NCBI RefSeq assembly: GCF_964253035.1
Contig: NZ_CAXUQL020000001.1
Coordinates: 6,076,001 to 6,140,000 of the forward strand
Reading direction: 5' to 3'
Length of the DNA: 64,000 bases
Source of the DNA: Pseudorhodoferax sp032153935
GTDB taxonomy: Bacteria > Pseudomonadota > Gammaproteobacteria > Burkholderiales > Burkholderiaceae_C
In this document: one piece after another, positions 1 through 10,182 of the stretch
Layout: each line of letters opens with the position of its first letter
How positions within the stretch are numbered: position 1 is the stretch's first letter
Translations under genes and position numbers: made by a program
Notes under the pieces: model-generated
The model's input: only the letters and a program-made list of their open reading frames with translations
The model's database searches: none
Told to the model about the DNA's origin: nothing

Positions 1-1748
<1,748 letters not shown>

Positions 1749-1758
<10 letters not shown>

Positions 1759-2951
1759 TGCGCGAAGACTTCACGCGGCCCGCGCAACAGACGGACGACG
1801 GTCGCACACGCATGCTGCTGCTGTCGCACGCAGGTGGCCTGCTCAGTGAAGGCGTGCAGGCGCAGCTGGCCGTGCCGGCCGCGCAGCTGGGCGACGCCGT
1901 CGCGCAGCACTTCGACCGGGCCGCCCCCGATGCACAGCTGGTCGGCGCCCTGCCCTTCGACCGCAACGCCCCGGCGCATCTGCTGGCACCGCGCCGCGTG
2001 TGCGACGCCGACACCGCGGCCGCCTGGCTGCATGGCATGGCCCAGCAAGCCGAGGCACCGCAGGACTGGTCGCTGCAGGCCGAGCCCACGCGCGCCGGCT
2101 ACGCCGCGGCCGTGGCCGAGGCCGTGCAACGCCTGCAGCCGGGCGGCGCCCTGCACAAGGTGGTGCTGGCCCGCACGCTGCGCGCGTGCAGCGCCACGCC
2201 CATCAGCCCCTGGTGGCTGGCCCGGCGCCTGGCCGGCGACCCGGGCGTGCTGCGCTACGTGCTGCCGCTGCCCGTGCAGGCCGACGCCGCACCGGCCTGG
2301 CTGGTCGGTGCCACGCCCGAACTGCTGCTGTCGCGCCGCGGCGCCACCATCGTCAGCGAGCCGCTGGCCGGCTCCGCCGCGCGCGGCCCCGACCTGGCGG
2401 CCAGCGAGGCGCGTGCGCAAGCCCTGCGCGACTCCGCCAAGGACCAGGGCGAGCACCGCTACGTGGTGCAGGCCATCGCCGACCTGCTCGCGCCGCTGTG
2501 CCGCCAGCTGCGCGTGCCGGCCACGCCCGCGCTGCACGCCACGGCCAGCATGTGGCACCTGGGCACGCGCATCGAGGGCGAACTCAAGGACGCGTCGCCC
2601 GCCGGCCTGCCGCAGGCCAGCGCCGCCGCGCTGGCCGCGCTGCTGCACCCCACGCCCGCGGTCTGCGGCACGCCGCGCGCCACGGCGGCCCAGGCGATCG
2701 CCGAACTCGAGCCCGTGCCGCGCGGCTTCTACGCCGGCGCGGTCGGCTGGTGCGATGCCGCCGGCAATGGCGACTGGCATGTGGCGCTGCGCTGCGCCCA
2801 CGTGCAGGGCCACGAGGCCCGGTTGTTCGCCGGCGCCGGCATCGTGGCCGATTCCCGGCCCGAGGCCGAGGCCGCCGAGACGCGCGCAAAATTCAACGCC
2901 ATGCTCTACGCGCTGGGCATTCCCCCCGCATTGCTTTTCGACGACCGATGA
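1749..2951 (+). CDS. entC: Isochorismate synthase
   Basis: Converts chorismate to isochorismate, the first step toward 2,3-dihydroxybenzoate or salicylate. The 400-residue length fits EntC/DhbC. Signatures are KVVLAR (catalytic Lys region, about residue 137), SEPLAGSAARG, HPTPAVCGTPR, RGFYAGAVGW and the C-terminal FAGAGIV with nearby acidic Mg-binding residues. The first ATG (1749) overlaps the NRPS stop; ATGs at 1755 and 1758 are alternatives. The stop overlaps the isochorismatase start by an ATGA junction, so translation is probably coupled. The isochorismatase partner argues for 2,3-dihydroxybenzoate rather than salicylate, and no isochorismate pyruvate lyase is seen. Confidence 0.93.
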
Positions 2952-3595
2952 CCGACACCCCACGCCGCCTGCCCAGCATCCCCGCCTACGCGCTGCCGCG
3001 CGCCGACGAACTGCCGCCTTCGCGCGCGCCCTGGCGCCTGGAGGCCCCACGTGCCGCGCTGCTCGTGCACGACATGCAGGACTACTTCCTCGCCGCCTTC
3101 CCGCCCGCGGCCGAGCCGCTGCAGGGCGCCACCGCCAACCTCGCGCGGCTGCTGGCCTGGGCCCGCGCGGCCGGCGTGCCGGTGTTCTACACGGCCCAGC
3201 ACGGCAACCAGGACCGGCGCGACCGCGGCCTGCAGGCCGAACTCTGGGGCCCGGGCATGCGCGCCACCGCCGAGCACGAGCAGATCGCCGCCGCGGTGGC
3301 GCCGCAGCCCGGCGACCAGGTGCTGACCAAGCACCGCTACAGCGCCTTCCAGCGCAGCAACCTGGAGACGCTGATGCGCGTGCGCGGCCGCGACCAGCTC
3401 GTCATCACGGGCGTCTACGCCCACATCGGCTGCCTGTGCACGGCCGCCGAAGCCTTCCAGCGCGACATCGAGCCCTTCTTCGTCGCCGACGCGCTGGCCG
3501 ATTTCTCGCGCGAGAAGCACGACATGGCGCTGCAATGGGTGGCCGCCACCTGCGGCCAGGTGCTGACCACGGCGCAACTGCTCGAAGCGGCATGA
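2948..3595 (+). CDS. Isochorismatase without a carrier-protein domain (EntB/DhbB N-terminal type)
   Basis: Hydrolyses isochorismate to 2,3-dihydro-2,3-dihydroxybenzoate and pyruvate. Visible are the catalytic Asp in VHDMQDYF (D42), the Lys in LTKHRYSAF (K128) and the motif GVYAHIGC, in which the usual cysteine-hydrolase Cys is absent, as in true EntB isochorismatases. It is 215 residues long, whereas EntB is about 285 because of a C-terminal aryl-carrier domain. That domain is missing here, so the carrier must be a separate protein or part of the NRPS upstream. It overlaps entC and the following gene by 4 nt on each side. Confidence 0.9.
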   Translation: MTDTPRRLPSIPAYALPRADELPPSRAPWRLEAPRAALLVHDMQDYFLAAFPPAAEPLQGATANLARLLAWARAAGVPVFYTAQHGNQDRRDRGLQAELWGPGMRATAEHEQIAAAVAPQPGDQVLTKHRYSAFQRSNLETLMRVRGRDQLVITGVYAHIGCLCTAAEAFQRDIEPFFVADALADFSREKHDMALQWVAATCGQVLTTAQLLEAA

Positions 3596-4128
3596 ACATG
3601 CGCGCATGCCACCGCACCGCACTGCTGGCCTGCGCCGCGGCCTTCGCGCTGCAGGCCCAGGCCCAGAGCCGCCACCCGCTGCTGACGCCGCCCGCCGCCC
3701 AGCGCTACCCCGAGGAGTTGAGCAAGGAGATGCAGCGCATCGCCGGCGGCACCACCGCGCAGGAACGCGCAAGGCAGCTGGTCGCCGCGCTGGCGAAGAG
3801 CCTGGCGCAGCCGCGTGAAGGCATCCGCACCCTCGTCGTTCCCGAACGGCCCATCGCCGGCCAGCTCTCGGCCGTGGCCATCGTGCCGCCCAGCAGCAAG
3901 CCCGGCGTGCCCATCGGGGTGTGCCTGCAACAGGGCATCGTCGGCGAGGACGGCCAGATGACGCACACCAACATCGGCATGCTGCAGATTGCCAGCGACG
4001 GCTCGGTCGCGCCGCACCTGTGGACCGGCGAACGCGTCGGCGCCGAGGTCGACGGCAAGCTGCAGGCCGCCTGCGCGCCGTACCGCGCCGGCTACATCAC
4101 CTACATCCAGAGCGCAGCGCCCGGCTGA
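3592..4128 (+). CDS. Small secreted protein of unknown function in the siderophore operon
   Basis: I do not recognise the family. The 178-residue product begins with a clear Sec signal peptide (hydrophobic core LLACAAAFAL, likely cleavage after AQAQ). The mature part is mostly soluble, with a VPERPIAGQLSAVAIV segment and two cysteines (in GVCLQQG and QAACAPY) that could form a disulfide. The ATGA overlap with the isochorismatase gene ties it to the siderophore operon. A periplasmic role in siderophore handling is only a guess from position. It is the last gene of the operon and converges with the DUF2845 gene four bases away. Confidence 0.75.
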   Translation: MNMRACHRTALLACAAAFALQAQAQSRHPLLTPPAAQRYPEELSKEMQRIAGGTTAQERARQLVAALAKSLAQPREGIRTLVVPERPIAGQLSAVAIVPPSSKPGVPIGVCLQQGIVGEDGQMTHTNIGMLQIASDGSVAPHLWTGERVGAEVDGKLQAACAPYRAGYITYIQSAAPG

Positions 4129-4132
4129 AAGG

Positions 4133-4453
4133 CTATTGCCGCGGCCCGTACTTCATCTCGCGCAGCTCGCCTTCGCGGAACTGCAGGATGGTGATGAACT
4201 GCCCGATGCCGGGCTTGTAGGTCCACTCCTCGACCATGTCGCAGGCCACGTGCGGCGGCCGGCCCACCGTGCTGGGCGCGATGCCGATCGGCTTGCAGAA
4301 GCTGTCCTTGGCGGCCGGCGCGCCGCACTTGGACTCGATCACGAACTTGGTCTCGCCGATCTGCGCGAAGTCGCGGCCGCAGCGCAGGGATTGGGCGCTG
4401 ACCTGAGCACCACAGGACAGCAGCGCACAGGCCAGGATCAAGGGCTTCAGCAT
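4133..4453 (-). CDS. DUF2845-like small secreted protein
   Basis: A 106-residue protein with a signal peptide (LILACALLSCGAQVSAQ). The mature part starts SLRCGRDFAQIGE and continues with VIESKCGAP, a CDMVEEWTY segment and a C-terminal FREGELREMKYG strand, the layout of DUF2845 periplasmic proteins, whose function is unknown. The ATG at 4453 is chosen because GAGGAG lies about 7 nt upstream and the signal peptide follows at once. It lies 16 nt downstream of vapC on the same strand and may be cotranscribed with it, although the functions look unrelated. Confidence 0.8.
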   Translation of the reverse strand: MLKPLILACALLSCGAQVSAQSLRCGRDFAQIGETKFVIESKCGAPAAKDSFCKPIGIAPSTVGRPPHVACDMVEEWTYKPGIGQFITILQFREGELREMKYGPRQ

Positions 4454-4469
4454 GGCAACACTCCTCGGG

Positions 4470-4886
4470 TCACACCCAGTTGTCCAGCACCAGGTCTGGG
4501 ACCCGCTGGAACTCGCGCACATTGTTGGTCACGAGCACGCACCCCAGGGCCAGCGCGTGCGCGGCGATCAAGGTGTCGAGCGCACCGATCGGCGTGCCCA
4601 AACGCTCCAACTGGCTGCGCACCGCACCGTAGTGCCGCATCGCCGCGTCGTCGAAGGCGCACACGTCCAGCGGCGCCAAGAACTTGTCGAGCGCCTGCTG
4701 GTTGCGCGCCGACCCGCTCTTGGCCACTCCGAATGCGAGTTCCGCGCCGGTGATGCTGGAGATGCCGACCTCGCCGACCGCGAGCGCCTCGAAACGCACG
4801 AACACCTCGGCTGGTCGCCGGTTGATGATGTAGATGCAGGTGTTGGTGTCCAGCAGGTAGCGCGGGCCGGCGCTCAGCGCAGCCAT
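4470..4886 (-). CDS. vapC: VapC-type PIN-domain toxin (ribonuclease)
   Basis: A 138-residue PIN protein. The acidic Mg-binding residues are visible: D13 in LLDTN, E49 in ITGAELAFG and D104 in GALDTLIAAHA, plus VTNNVREF near residue 121. VapC toxins are Mg-dependent endoribonucleases, usually cutting initiator tRNA or rRNA, held inactive by VapB. It overlaps vapB by 13 nt, the usual coupled arrangement with the antitoxin first. The quartet is intact, so the toxin looks functional. Confidence 0.93.
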   Translation of the reverse strand: MAALSAGPRYLLDTNTCIYIINRRPAEVFVRFEALAVGEVGISSITGAELAFGVAKSGSARNQQALDKFLAPLDVCAFDDAAMRHYGAVRSQLERLGTPIGALDTLIAAHALALGCVLVTNNVREFQRVPDLVLDNWV

Positions 4887-5113
4887 TCTTCGCGCTCCTG
4901 CACCGGCGGTTGCTCACGCTCCAGCGCAAAGCCCGGCTCGAATTCGTCCAGCGCCTCGCGCATGAGCTGCCAGGGAGCCGCTGCGGGCAGCAGCAGCACG
5001 CCGTTGCCAAAGCGCCGTGCGATCACCTCCTCGCCCTCGAAACGCAGGCTCTTGGGCAGGCGCACAGCCTGGCTGCGGCCGGACATGAACAGCTTGGCGA
5101 CGGCAGTGGTCAT
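4874..5113 (-). CDS. vapB: VapB-type antitoxin (AbrB/SpoVT fold)
   Basis: A 79-residue protein with the N-terminal swapped-hairpin DNA-binding motif KLFMSGRSQAVRLPK found in VapB antitoxins. The C-terminal half (PWQLMREALDEFEPGF) is the likely toxin-neutralising tail. The ATG follows GAGGAG at good spacing. VapB normally binds its own promoter and VapBC strengthens repression; a perfect 25-bp palindrome lies just upstream (5129-5153). Confidence 0.92.
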   Translation of the reverse strand: MTTAVAKLFMSGRSQAVRLPKSLRFEGEEVIARRFGNGVLLLPAAAPWQLMREALDEFEPGFALEREQPPVQEREEWLR

Positions 5114-5128
5114 GGTGCACTCCTCGGT

Positions 5129-5153
5129 TGGTGGTTATCAATGATAACCACCA
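5129..5153. promoter_or_regulatory. Perfect 25-bp palindrome upstream of vapBC (likely autoregulatory operator)
   Basis: Two perfect 12-bp arms flank one central base; the core reads TGGTTATCAATGATAACCA. It ends 15 nt upstream of the vapB start codon, where VapB/VapBC autorepression sites usually lie. It is strikingly AT-rich for this genome. The inner half-sites are identical in sequence and spacing to a palindrome at 23207-23225. Confidence 0.75.
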
Positions 5154-5190
5154 CACCACAACCAGGCCAGGCGCTGGACAATGCCCTTGT

Positions 5191-6057
5191 TCAGAACCCG
5201 GGCGGTGCCGCGGTCAACACAGCGGCCAAAGCCGCGTCGAAGGCCGCGGCGCGCTCGTACTGCACCCAGTGCCCGGCGTCGTCGATCAGCGTCAGCCCCT
5301 GGAACTGCGGCCCGCGCGCGAAGGCCTCGGCCAGCAGGTCCATGCGCCCCGTGTACAGCACGTCCTCACGCCCGTAGATCGCCCAGACCGGGCAGCGCAC
5401 CTGCTGCAGCGCGTCCTTGAGTGCCTCGGTGCGCGCCAGCCGGCGCCGCTGCATGCGGTCGCGCACCACGTTGGCACTGTGCAGGGCCAGCGCGAGTGCG
5501 TCGATGGCCTCGGCGCGGTGCAGCATCAGCACGCCCAGGTTGTGGCGGTGCACGGCGTCGCGTGCGGCGGCGTCTTCGAGGTGGCGCCAACCGCGCAGCA
5601 CGATGCGGCCGGCGTCGGACACGCCCATGGCCGGCGCGCCGACCACCACCAGCCGCGCCGCGCGCTGCGGGTGCGCAGCCGCCAACAGGCCGGCCGTGAG
5701 GCCACCGAACGAGAAGCCGACGAGGTCGCAGCGCTGCGGGCCCAGCAGTTCGGCCAGGCCCTGCTCCACCGCGGGTGCCACGTCGTCGGCATCGCCGCCC
5801 CCTGGCGGGCGCGCAGAGTCGCCGAAGCCCGGCAGGTCGGGCACCAGCACCTGGCGGCCGGCAGCGACCAGCGCATCGATGTTGCGCACCCAGTGCGTCC
5901 AGCCGCCACTGCCGCCGTGCAGCAGCACCACGGGGCCGGCGGGGCCGGCATCGGCCGGACCCCAGCGGTGCCATTGGATGTGGCCATCGCCGCAGGGCGT
6001 CTGCAAGGCCTGAGCCGCGGCCTGCAGCCGCGCGATCGGATCGGGAAGAACGGACAT
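5191..6057 (-). CDS. Alpha/beta-fold hydrolase
   Basis: A 288-residue cytoplasmic hydrolase with no signal peptide. Visible are the oxyanion segment LLHGGSGGW, nucleophile elbow GFSFGG, acidic residue in YGREDVLY and catalytic His in DDAGHWVQYE. This is the MhpC/BphD-like branch that often cleaves C-C or ester bonds, but the substrate cannot be read from sequence. It is transcribed divergently from the UshA-like gene, and its start codon lies directly beside a palindrome containing TATAAA. Confidence 0.85.
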   Translation of the reverse strand: MSVLPDPIARLQAAAQALQTPCGDGHIQWHRWGPADAGPAGPVVLLHGGSGGWTHWVRNIDALVAAGRQVLVPDLPGFGDSARPPGGGDADDVAPAVEQGLAELLGPQRCDLVGFSFGGLTAGLLAAAHPQRAARLVVVGAPAMGVSDAGRIVLRGWRHLEDAAARDAVHRHNLGVLMLHRAEAIDALALALHSANVVRDRMQRRRLARTEALKDALQQVRCPVWAIYGREDVLYTGRMDLLAEAFARGPQFQGLTLIDDAGHWVQYERAAAFDAALAAVLTAAPPGF

Positions 6058-6058
6058 T

Positions 6059-6089
6059 GGCGGTTTATACCGCCGGGCATTTCATGCCC
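6059..6089. promoter_or_regulatory. Two adjacent palindromes between divergent hydrolase and 5'-nucleotidase genes
   Basis: GGCGGTTTATACCGCC (6059-6074) is a perfect inverted repeat, followed immediately by GGGCATTTCATGCCC (6075-6089). On the minus strand the first contains TATAAA, a good -10 hexamer ending about 8 nt before the hydrolase ATG. That would place the transcription start at or next to the start codon. The sites could be operators or tandem hairpins. Confidence 0.4.
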
Positions 6090-6147
6090 ATGTCACCGAC
6101 GCTCACCAACATGACGGCTCCCTCTATCCGAATGATCTGGAGTTGCG

Positions 6148-8043
6148 ATGACGATGTGGCGCAAGGGCCTGGTGGCCGTGGCGGTGGTGATGCTGGTGGT
6201 GGCCTGTGGCGGCTCCGACGACAACGGCCAGCCGCTGGAGCTGACCATCCTGCACATCAACGATCACCATTCCACGCTGGACAGCAAGGCCAAGACGCTC
6301 AAGCTGTCGGCTGGTGGCGCCGCGGCGCAGGACGTGACGGTGGACGCCGGCGGCTTCCCGCGCGTGACGGCGGCCATCGCCGAGCTGGCCGCCGCTTCGC
6401 CCAACGTGCTCAAGCTGCATGCCGGCGACGCGCAGACGGGCACGCTGTACTTCAACCGCGCCGGCGCCGACGGCGAGGCCGATGCGGCCATGATGAACAC
6501 CGTCTGCTTCGACGCGTTCACGCTGGGCAACCATGAATTCGACAAGGGCGACAGCGGCCTGAAGGCCTTCATCGACCGCCTGCACGCCGGCAGCTGCCAG
6601 ACGCCGGTGCTGAGCGCCAACGTGCAGTTCGGCGCCGGCTCGGCCCTGAACGCGAGCCGCGCGCCCGGTCTCGTGCGCCCGTCCACCGTGGTCGAGCGCA
6701 GCGGCCAGAAGATCGGCATCGTGGGCCTCACGATCGCCGGCAAGACCAAGGCCTCCTCCAGCCCCGATCCCGACACCAGCTTCGAGGACGAAGCCGTGGC
6801 CGCGCAACGCGAGATCGACAAGCTGCGCGCGCAGGGCATCGACAAGATCATCGTCATGAGCCACATCGGCTACGAGTACGACCAGGAAGTCATTGCCAAG
6901 CTGTCGGGCGTGGACGTGGTCGTGGGCGGCGACTCGCACACGCTGCTGGGCCCGGCCGCGTTGACCACGACTGGCGTGGGCACGCCGGGCGGCGCCTACC
7001 CCACGCGCGTGGCCGACAAGGACGGCAAGAACGTCTGCCTGGTCCAGGCCTGGGAGTACGCCCAGGTGGTGGGCGAGCTCAAGGTCAGCTTCGACGCCAA
7101 GGGCGAGATCACCAGCTGCAACGGCACGCCGCATGTGCTGATCGGCAACGACTACCGCATGGGCACGGCCCTCACCGCCCCCGCGGCCACCGACACCCAG
7201 CGCACGGCCATCGCGGCCAGCGTGGCGGCCACCGGCTTCCTGCGCGTGACCGCGCCGCAGGCCGCGGCCACGGCCGTGCTGCAGCCGTTCAAGGACAAGG
7301 TGGCGGTGTTCAACCAGACCCAGGTGGCGGTGGCGCCCCAGGAACTGTGCTCGCGCCGCGTGCCCGGTGGCCCGGGCTCGGCCGACTACGGCCGCTCCAG
7401 CGCGGCCTGCAACGCCGAAGGCAGCGTGAGCGTGCGTGGCGGCGACATCCAGCAACTCGTGGCCCAGGCCTACCTCGAGGTGGCGAACGCCAGGTACGGC
7501 GGCGCCGACATCACGCTGCAAAGCGGCGGCGGCGTGCGCGTGCCGCTGCTGGGCACGGTGACGGCGGCCCAGACGATCGCGGTGCTGCCCTTCGGCAACA
7601 TGCTGTTCCGCCTCGACGTGACGGGCCAGGAGGTCAAGGGCATGCTGGAGGACGGCCTGGAAGCGGTCTACGGCACGGGCGGCTCGACCGGTCCCTACCC
7701 CTACACGGGCGGCATGCGCTTCGACGTGAACGCCCGCGCAGCCTTCGGCAGCCGCGTGAGCGGCATCGAGGTACGCGACAAGGCCACCGGCAACTGGGCG
7801 GCGCTGGACCTGGCCAGGACCTACAGGCTGTTCGTGCTGAGCTTCAACGCCACGGGCGGCGACGGCTACACCACGCTGAAGAACGTGCCGGCCGCGCGCC
7901 GCCTGGACATCGGGGTGCTCGACGCCGACGTGTTCTTCAGCTACATCGAAGGGCTACCCAAGGACACGGCGACCGGCCTGCCGCTGCTGGGCCGCCTGCC
8001 GCACGCGCTGTACAGCACCAGGAGCTTCGTCGGCCCCAACTGA
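6148..8043 (+). CDS. UshA-like 5'-nucleotidase / 2',3'-cyclic phosphodiesterase lipoprotein
   Basis: A 631-residue lipoprotein with lipobox LVVAC (lipidated C20). The N-terminal metallophosphatase domain shows ILHINDHHS (D39, H41), HAGDAQTG, GNHEFDKG, SHIGYE and GGDSHT, the dimetal ligands of the UshA/CD73 family. The C-terminal 5'-nucleotidase domain follows, with GGDIQQL, LQSGGGVR and FVLSFNATGGDGY. It should hydrolyse nucleotides or cyclic nucleotides in the periplasm to scavenge phosphate and nucleosides. Length is slightly above E. coli UshA (550). Confidence 0.92.
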   Translation: MTMWRKGLVAVAVVMLVVACGGSDDNGQPLELTILHINDHHSTLDSKAKTLKLSAGGAAAQDVTVDAGGFPRVTAAIAELAAASPNVLKLHAGDAQTGTLYFNRAGADGEADAAMMNTVCFDAFTLGNHEFDKGDSGLKAFIDRLHAGSCQTPVLSANVQFGAGSALNASRAPGLVRPSTVVERSGQKIGIVGLTIAGKTKASSSPDPDTSFEDEAVAAQREIDKLRAQGIDKIIVMSHIGYEYDQEVIAKLSGVDVVVGGDSHTLLGPAALTTTGVGTPGGAYPTRVADKDGKNVCLVQAWEYAQVVGELKVSFDAKGEITSCNGTPHVLIGNDYRMGTALTAPAATDTQRTAIAASVAATGFLRVTAPQAAATAVLQPFKDKVAVFNQTQVAVAPQELCSRRVPGGPGSADYGRSSAACNAEGSVSVRGGDIQQLVAQAYLEVANARYGGADITLQSGGGVRVPLLGTVTAAQTIAVLPFGNMLFRLDVTGQEVKGMLEDGLEAVYGTGGSTGPYPYTGGMRFDVNARAAFGSRVSGIEVRDKATGNWAALDLARTYRLFVLSFNATGGDGYTTLKNVPAARRLDIGVLDADVFFSYIEGLPKDTATGLPLLGRLPHALYSTRSFVGPN

Positions 8044-8057
8044 GGCCGCACCGGCCT
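8043..8057. terminator. Short hairpin between convergent genes
   Basis: AGGCCG-CAC-CGGCCT is a perfect 6-bp inverted repeat overlapping the stop codons of both the UshA-like gene and the convergent bacteriophytochrome gene. There is no T-tract, so function as a bidirectional terminator is only suggested by position. Confidence 0.3.
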
Positions 8058-10182
8058 ACGCCAGCAGCCGCAGTGTGAACACCACGTAGGGCTCGGCGTA
8101 GGCGTATTCCAGTTCGCCGCCGTGCGCCCGCGCGATCTGGCGGGCGATGTACAAGCCCAGCCGCAGGCCATCGCCGCCGGCACCCAGGCCGGCAGCCCCC
8201 GGCTGGAAGGGGTCGAACAACGCGGCCAGCACGGGGACCGCGATCTCGGGCGCCACGTTGCTGACGTCCAGCACCACGGCCTCGCCCTCGCGGCGCAGCT
8301 GCACCACCACCGCTTCGTCCACCGTGCCATGGCGCGCGGCATTGCCGACCAGGCAGGCCAGCGCCTGGCGCAGCCGCGCGGCGTGGCCGTCCAGCACCAG
8401 GCTGCGCGGCAGCTCGCGGATGAAGCGCTGCGCCGGCTGGCCCGCCTGCACCTCGTCGACGACGGCGTGCACCAGCTGCGCGAGGTCCACCGGCGCCAGC
8501 GGCAAGTCCAGGCCGGTGCCGCCGCGCACACGCGCTGCGTCCAGCACCTGGGCCACCAGGCGCTGCATGCGGCTGCCGGCCGGTTGCGCGTCGACCGGGC
8601 CGGGCACGCCACCGTCGACGCCCGCGCTCAGCAGTGCCAACAGATGGCTGCGTGCACGGTCCAGGTCGACGCTGCGCGCGGCGGCGGCCCGCGCCAGCTC
8701 GCTGAGCAGGGGCCGCGCGATCTCCAGGTCGGTCTCGCTCCAGGGCACGCAGCGGCCGCGCACCGTCTCCTTCCACACGTCGAAGCTGCCGCGTGGCGTG
8801 AGCCGCGGCCCCAGCGGGCCATGGCTGTATTCCTTGTCGGGCTGGCCGCCCCAGGCGATGGTCTCGACCTGCTCCTTGCGCAGCAGCATGAGCCAGCCGT
8901 CGGTGGCGTCCGAAAAGCGCAGCGCCAGCACGCCGCACCAAGGTCCCAGGGCCTCGCGCAGCGCGGGTGGCATGCCGTCCTGGCTGTCGCCCAGCCACAG
9001 GCCGCTGCGCAGCGGGGTCTGCGCGGCGAGGAAAGGCAGCAGCTCGCGTGCAGCCTCCGGTGCCACACCGGTGGTGGCCAGCACATGGCCGCGTTCGGCC
9101 AGCACCAGGCCATGGGCCTCGAACATGCTGGTCAGCGCCTCGGCCTCGCGCGCCAGCGCCTGCACGCCGTCCTCGGCGTGCAGCAGGGTCTCGATGGCGC
9201 GCGCACGCACGCCGGCCGCAGCGGCCAGGCGCTCGGCGCTGGCCCGCGCCAGCGCGGTCTGCACGTCGGCCGCCAGCACATGGGCCAGCACGTCGCAGGC
9301 ACTGCGCACGCGGTAGGGCACGTGGCGCGGCCGCCTGTGGTGGCAGGCCAGCATGCCCCACAGCCGGCCCTGCACCACGATGGAGATGCTCATGGACGCG
9401 GCCACGCCCATGTTGGTGAGGTACTCGATGTGCACGGGTGAGACCGCGCGCAGCACGCTGTGCGAAAGGTCCAGCGGCGCGGCACCTTCGTCCTCGGCTT
9501 CGATGGGCACCGCCTGGCTGCCCGCCGCGACGATGGTGCGCAGCGTGTTGAGCAGGTACAGCCGGCGCGCCTGGGCCGGAATGTCGCTGGCGGGATAGCG
9601 GCGGCCGGCGAAGGGCTCCAGCGCGGCGTCGCGCGCCTCGGTCACCACGTCGCCGCTGTCGTCGTGGCGGAAGCGGTAGGCCATCACGCGGTCGAAGCCG
9701 GTCAGCGCGCGCACCTCCTGCGCGGCCACGGCCAGGAGATCGTCCACGCTGCGCTGGCGCTTGAGCCGCACCAAGGCCTTGTGGCCCTTGAAGGCGTCGT
9801 CGGCCAGCAGCGCGGCCTCCTCGCCCAGCAGTTCGAGCTCCAGCAGCAGCTGGCGGCCCTGGCGGTGGCCGATCAGCTCGAAATGCCGGTCAGCCAGCGT
9901 GACCTGGATGGCCACGGGCTGCGATTCGTCGGCCTCGGCCGACAGGCAATCCTGCACCAGGCCGTGCATGGCTGCGTCGGCGGCGAAGCAGGTCTCGCCG
10001 AGCGGCTGGCCCAGCACCGGCGCCGCGGCGCCCAGCAGGTCGCCGGCGTTGGCGCTGCGGTGCGACAGGCGGCCATCGGCGCCGAAGGCCAGCAGCACGC
10101 CGTGCGACTGGATGCGGCCAGGGATGTGGATGGGCTCCTGGTCGCAGTTGGACAGCCCCAGCGCAGCGGCTTGCGTGTTCAC
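8056..10182 (-). CDS. bphP: Bacteriophytochrome (PAS-GAF-PHY-kinase) with degenerate phosphoacceptor region
   Basis: A 708-residue red/far-red light sensor. The N-terminal PAS segment has C13 in SNCDQEPIHIPG, the Cys that binds biliverdin in BphPs. The GAF domain carries the PASDIPAQARRLY signature (about residue 200) and the LWGMLACHH region. The PHY tongue has WGGQPDKEY and PRGSF (about 460). The C-terminal part retains an N-box-like segment (CLVGNAARHG, about 612) and a GLRLGLYIARQ lid. Where the DHp helix should read SHDLRNP it reads SAGVDGG (about 517), so the phosphoaccepting His appears absent. The start is GTG, overlapping the heme oxygenase stop by 4 nt. Confidence 0.93.
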   Translation of the reverse strand: MNTQAAALGLSNCDQEPIHIPGRIQSHGVLLAFGADGRLSHRSANAGDLLGAAAPVLGQPLGETCFAADAAMHGLVQDCLSAEADESQPVAIQVTLADRHFELIGHRQGRQLLLELELLGEEAALLADDAFKGHKALVRLKRQRSVDDLLAVAAQEVRALTGFDRVMAYRFRHDDSGDVVTEARDAALEPFAGRRYPASDIPAQARRLYLLNTLRTIVAAGSQAVPIEAEDEGAAPLDLSHSVLRAVSPVHIEYLTNMGVAASMSISIVVQGRLWGMLACHHRRPRHVPYRVRSACDVLAHVLAADVQTALARASAERLAAAAGVRARAIETLLHAEDGVQALAREAEALTSMFEAHGLVLAERGHVLATTGVAPEAARELLPFLAAQTPLRSGLWLGDSQDGMPPALREALGPWCGVLALRFSDATDGWLMLLRKEQVETIAWGGQPDKEYSHGPLGPRLTPRGSFDVWKETVRGRCVPWSETDLEIARPLLSELARAAAARSVDLDRARSHLLALLSAGVDGGVPGPVDAQPAGSRMQRLVAQVLDAARVRGGTGLDLPLAPVDLAQLVHAVVDEVQAGQPAQRFIRELPRSLVLDGHAARLRQALACLVGNAARHGTVDEAVVVQLRREGEAVVLDVSNVAPEIAVPVLAALFDPFQPGAAGLGAGGDGLRLGLYIARQIARAHGGELEYAYAEPYVVFTLRLLA

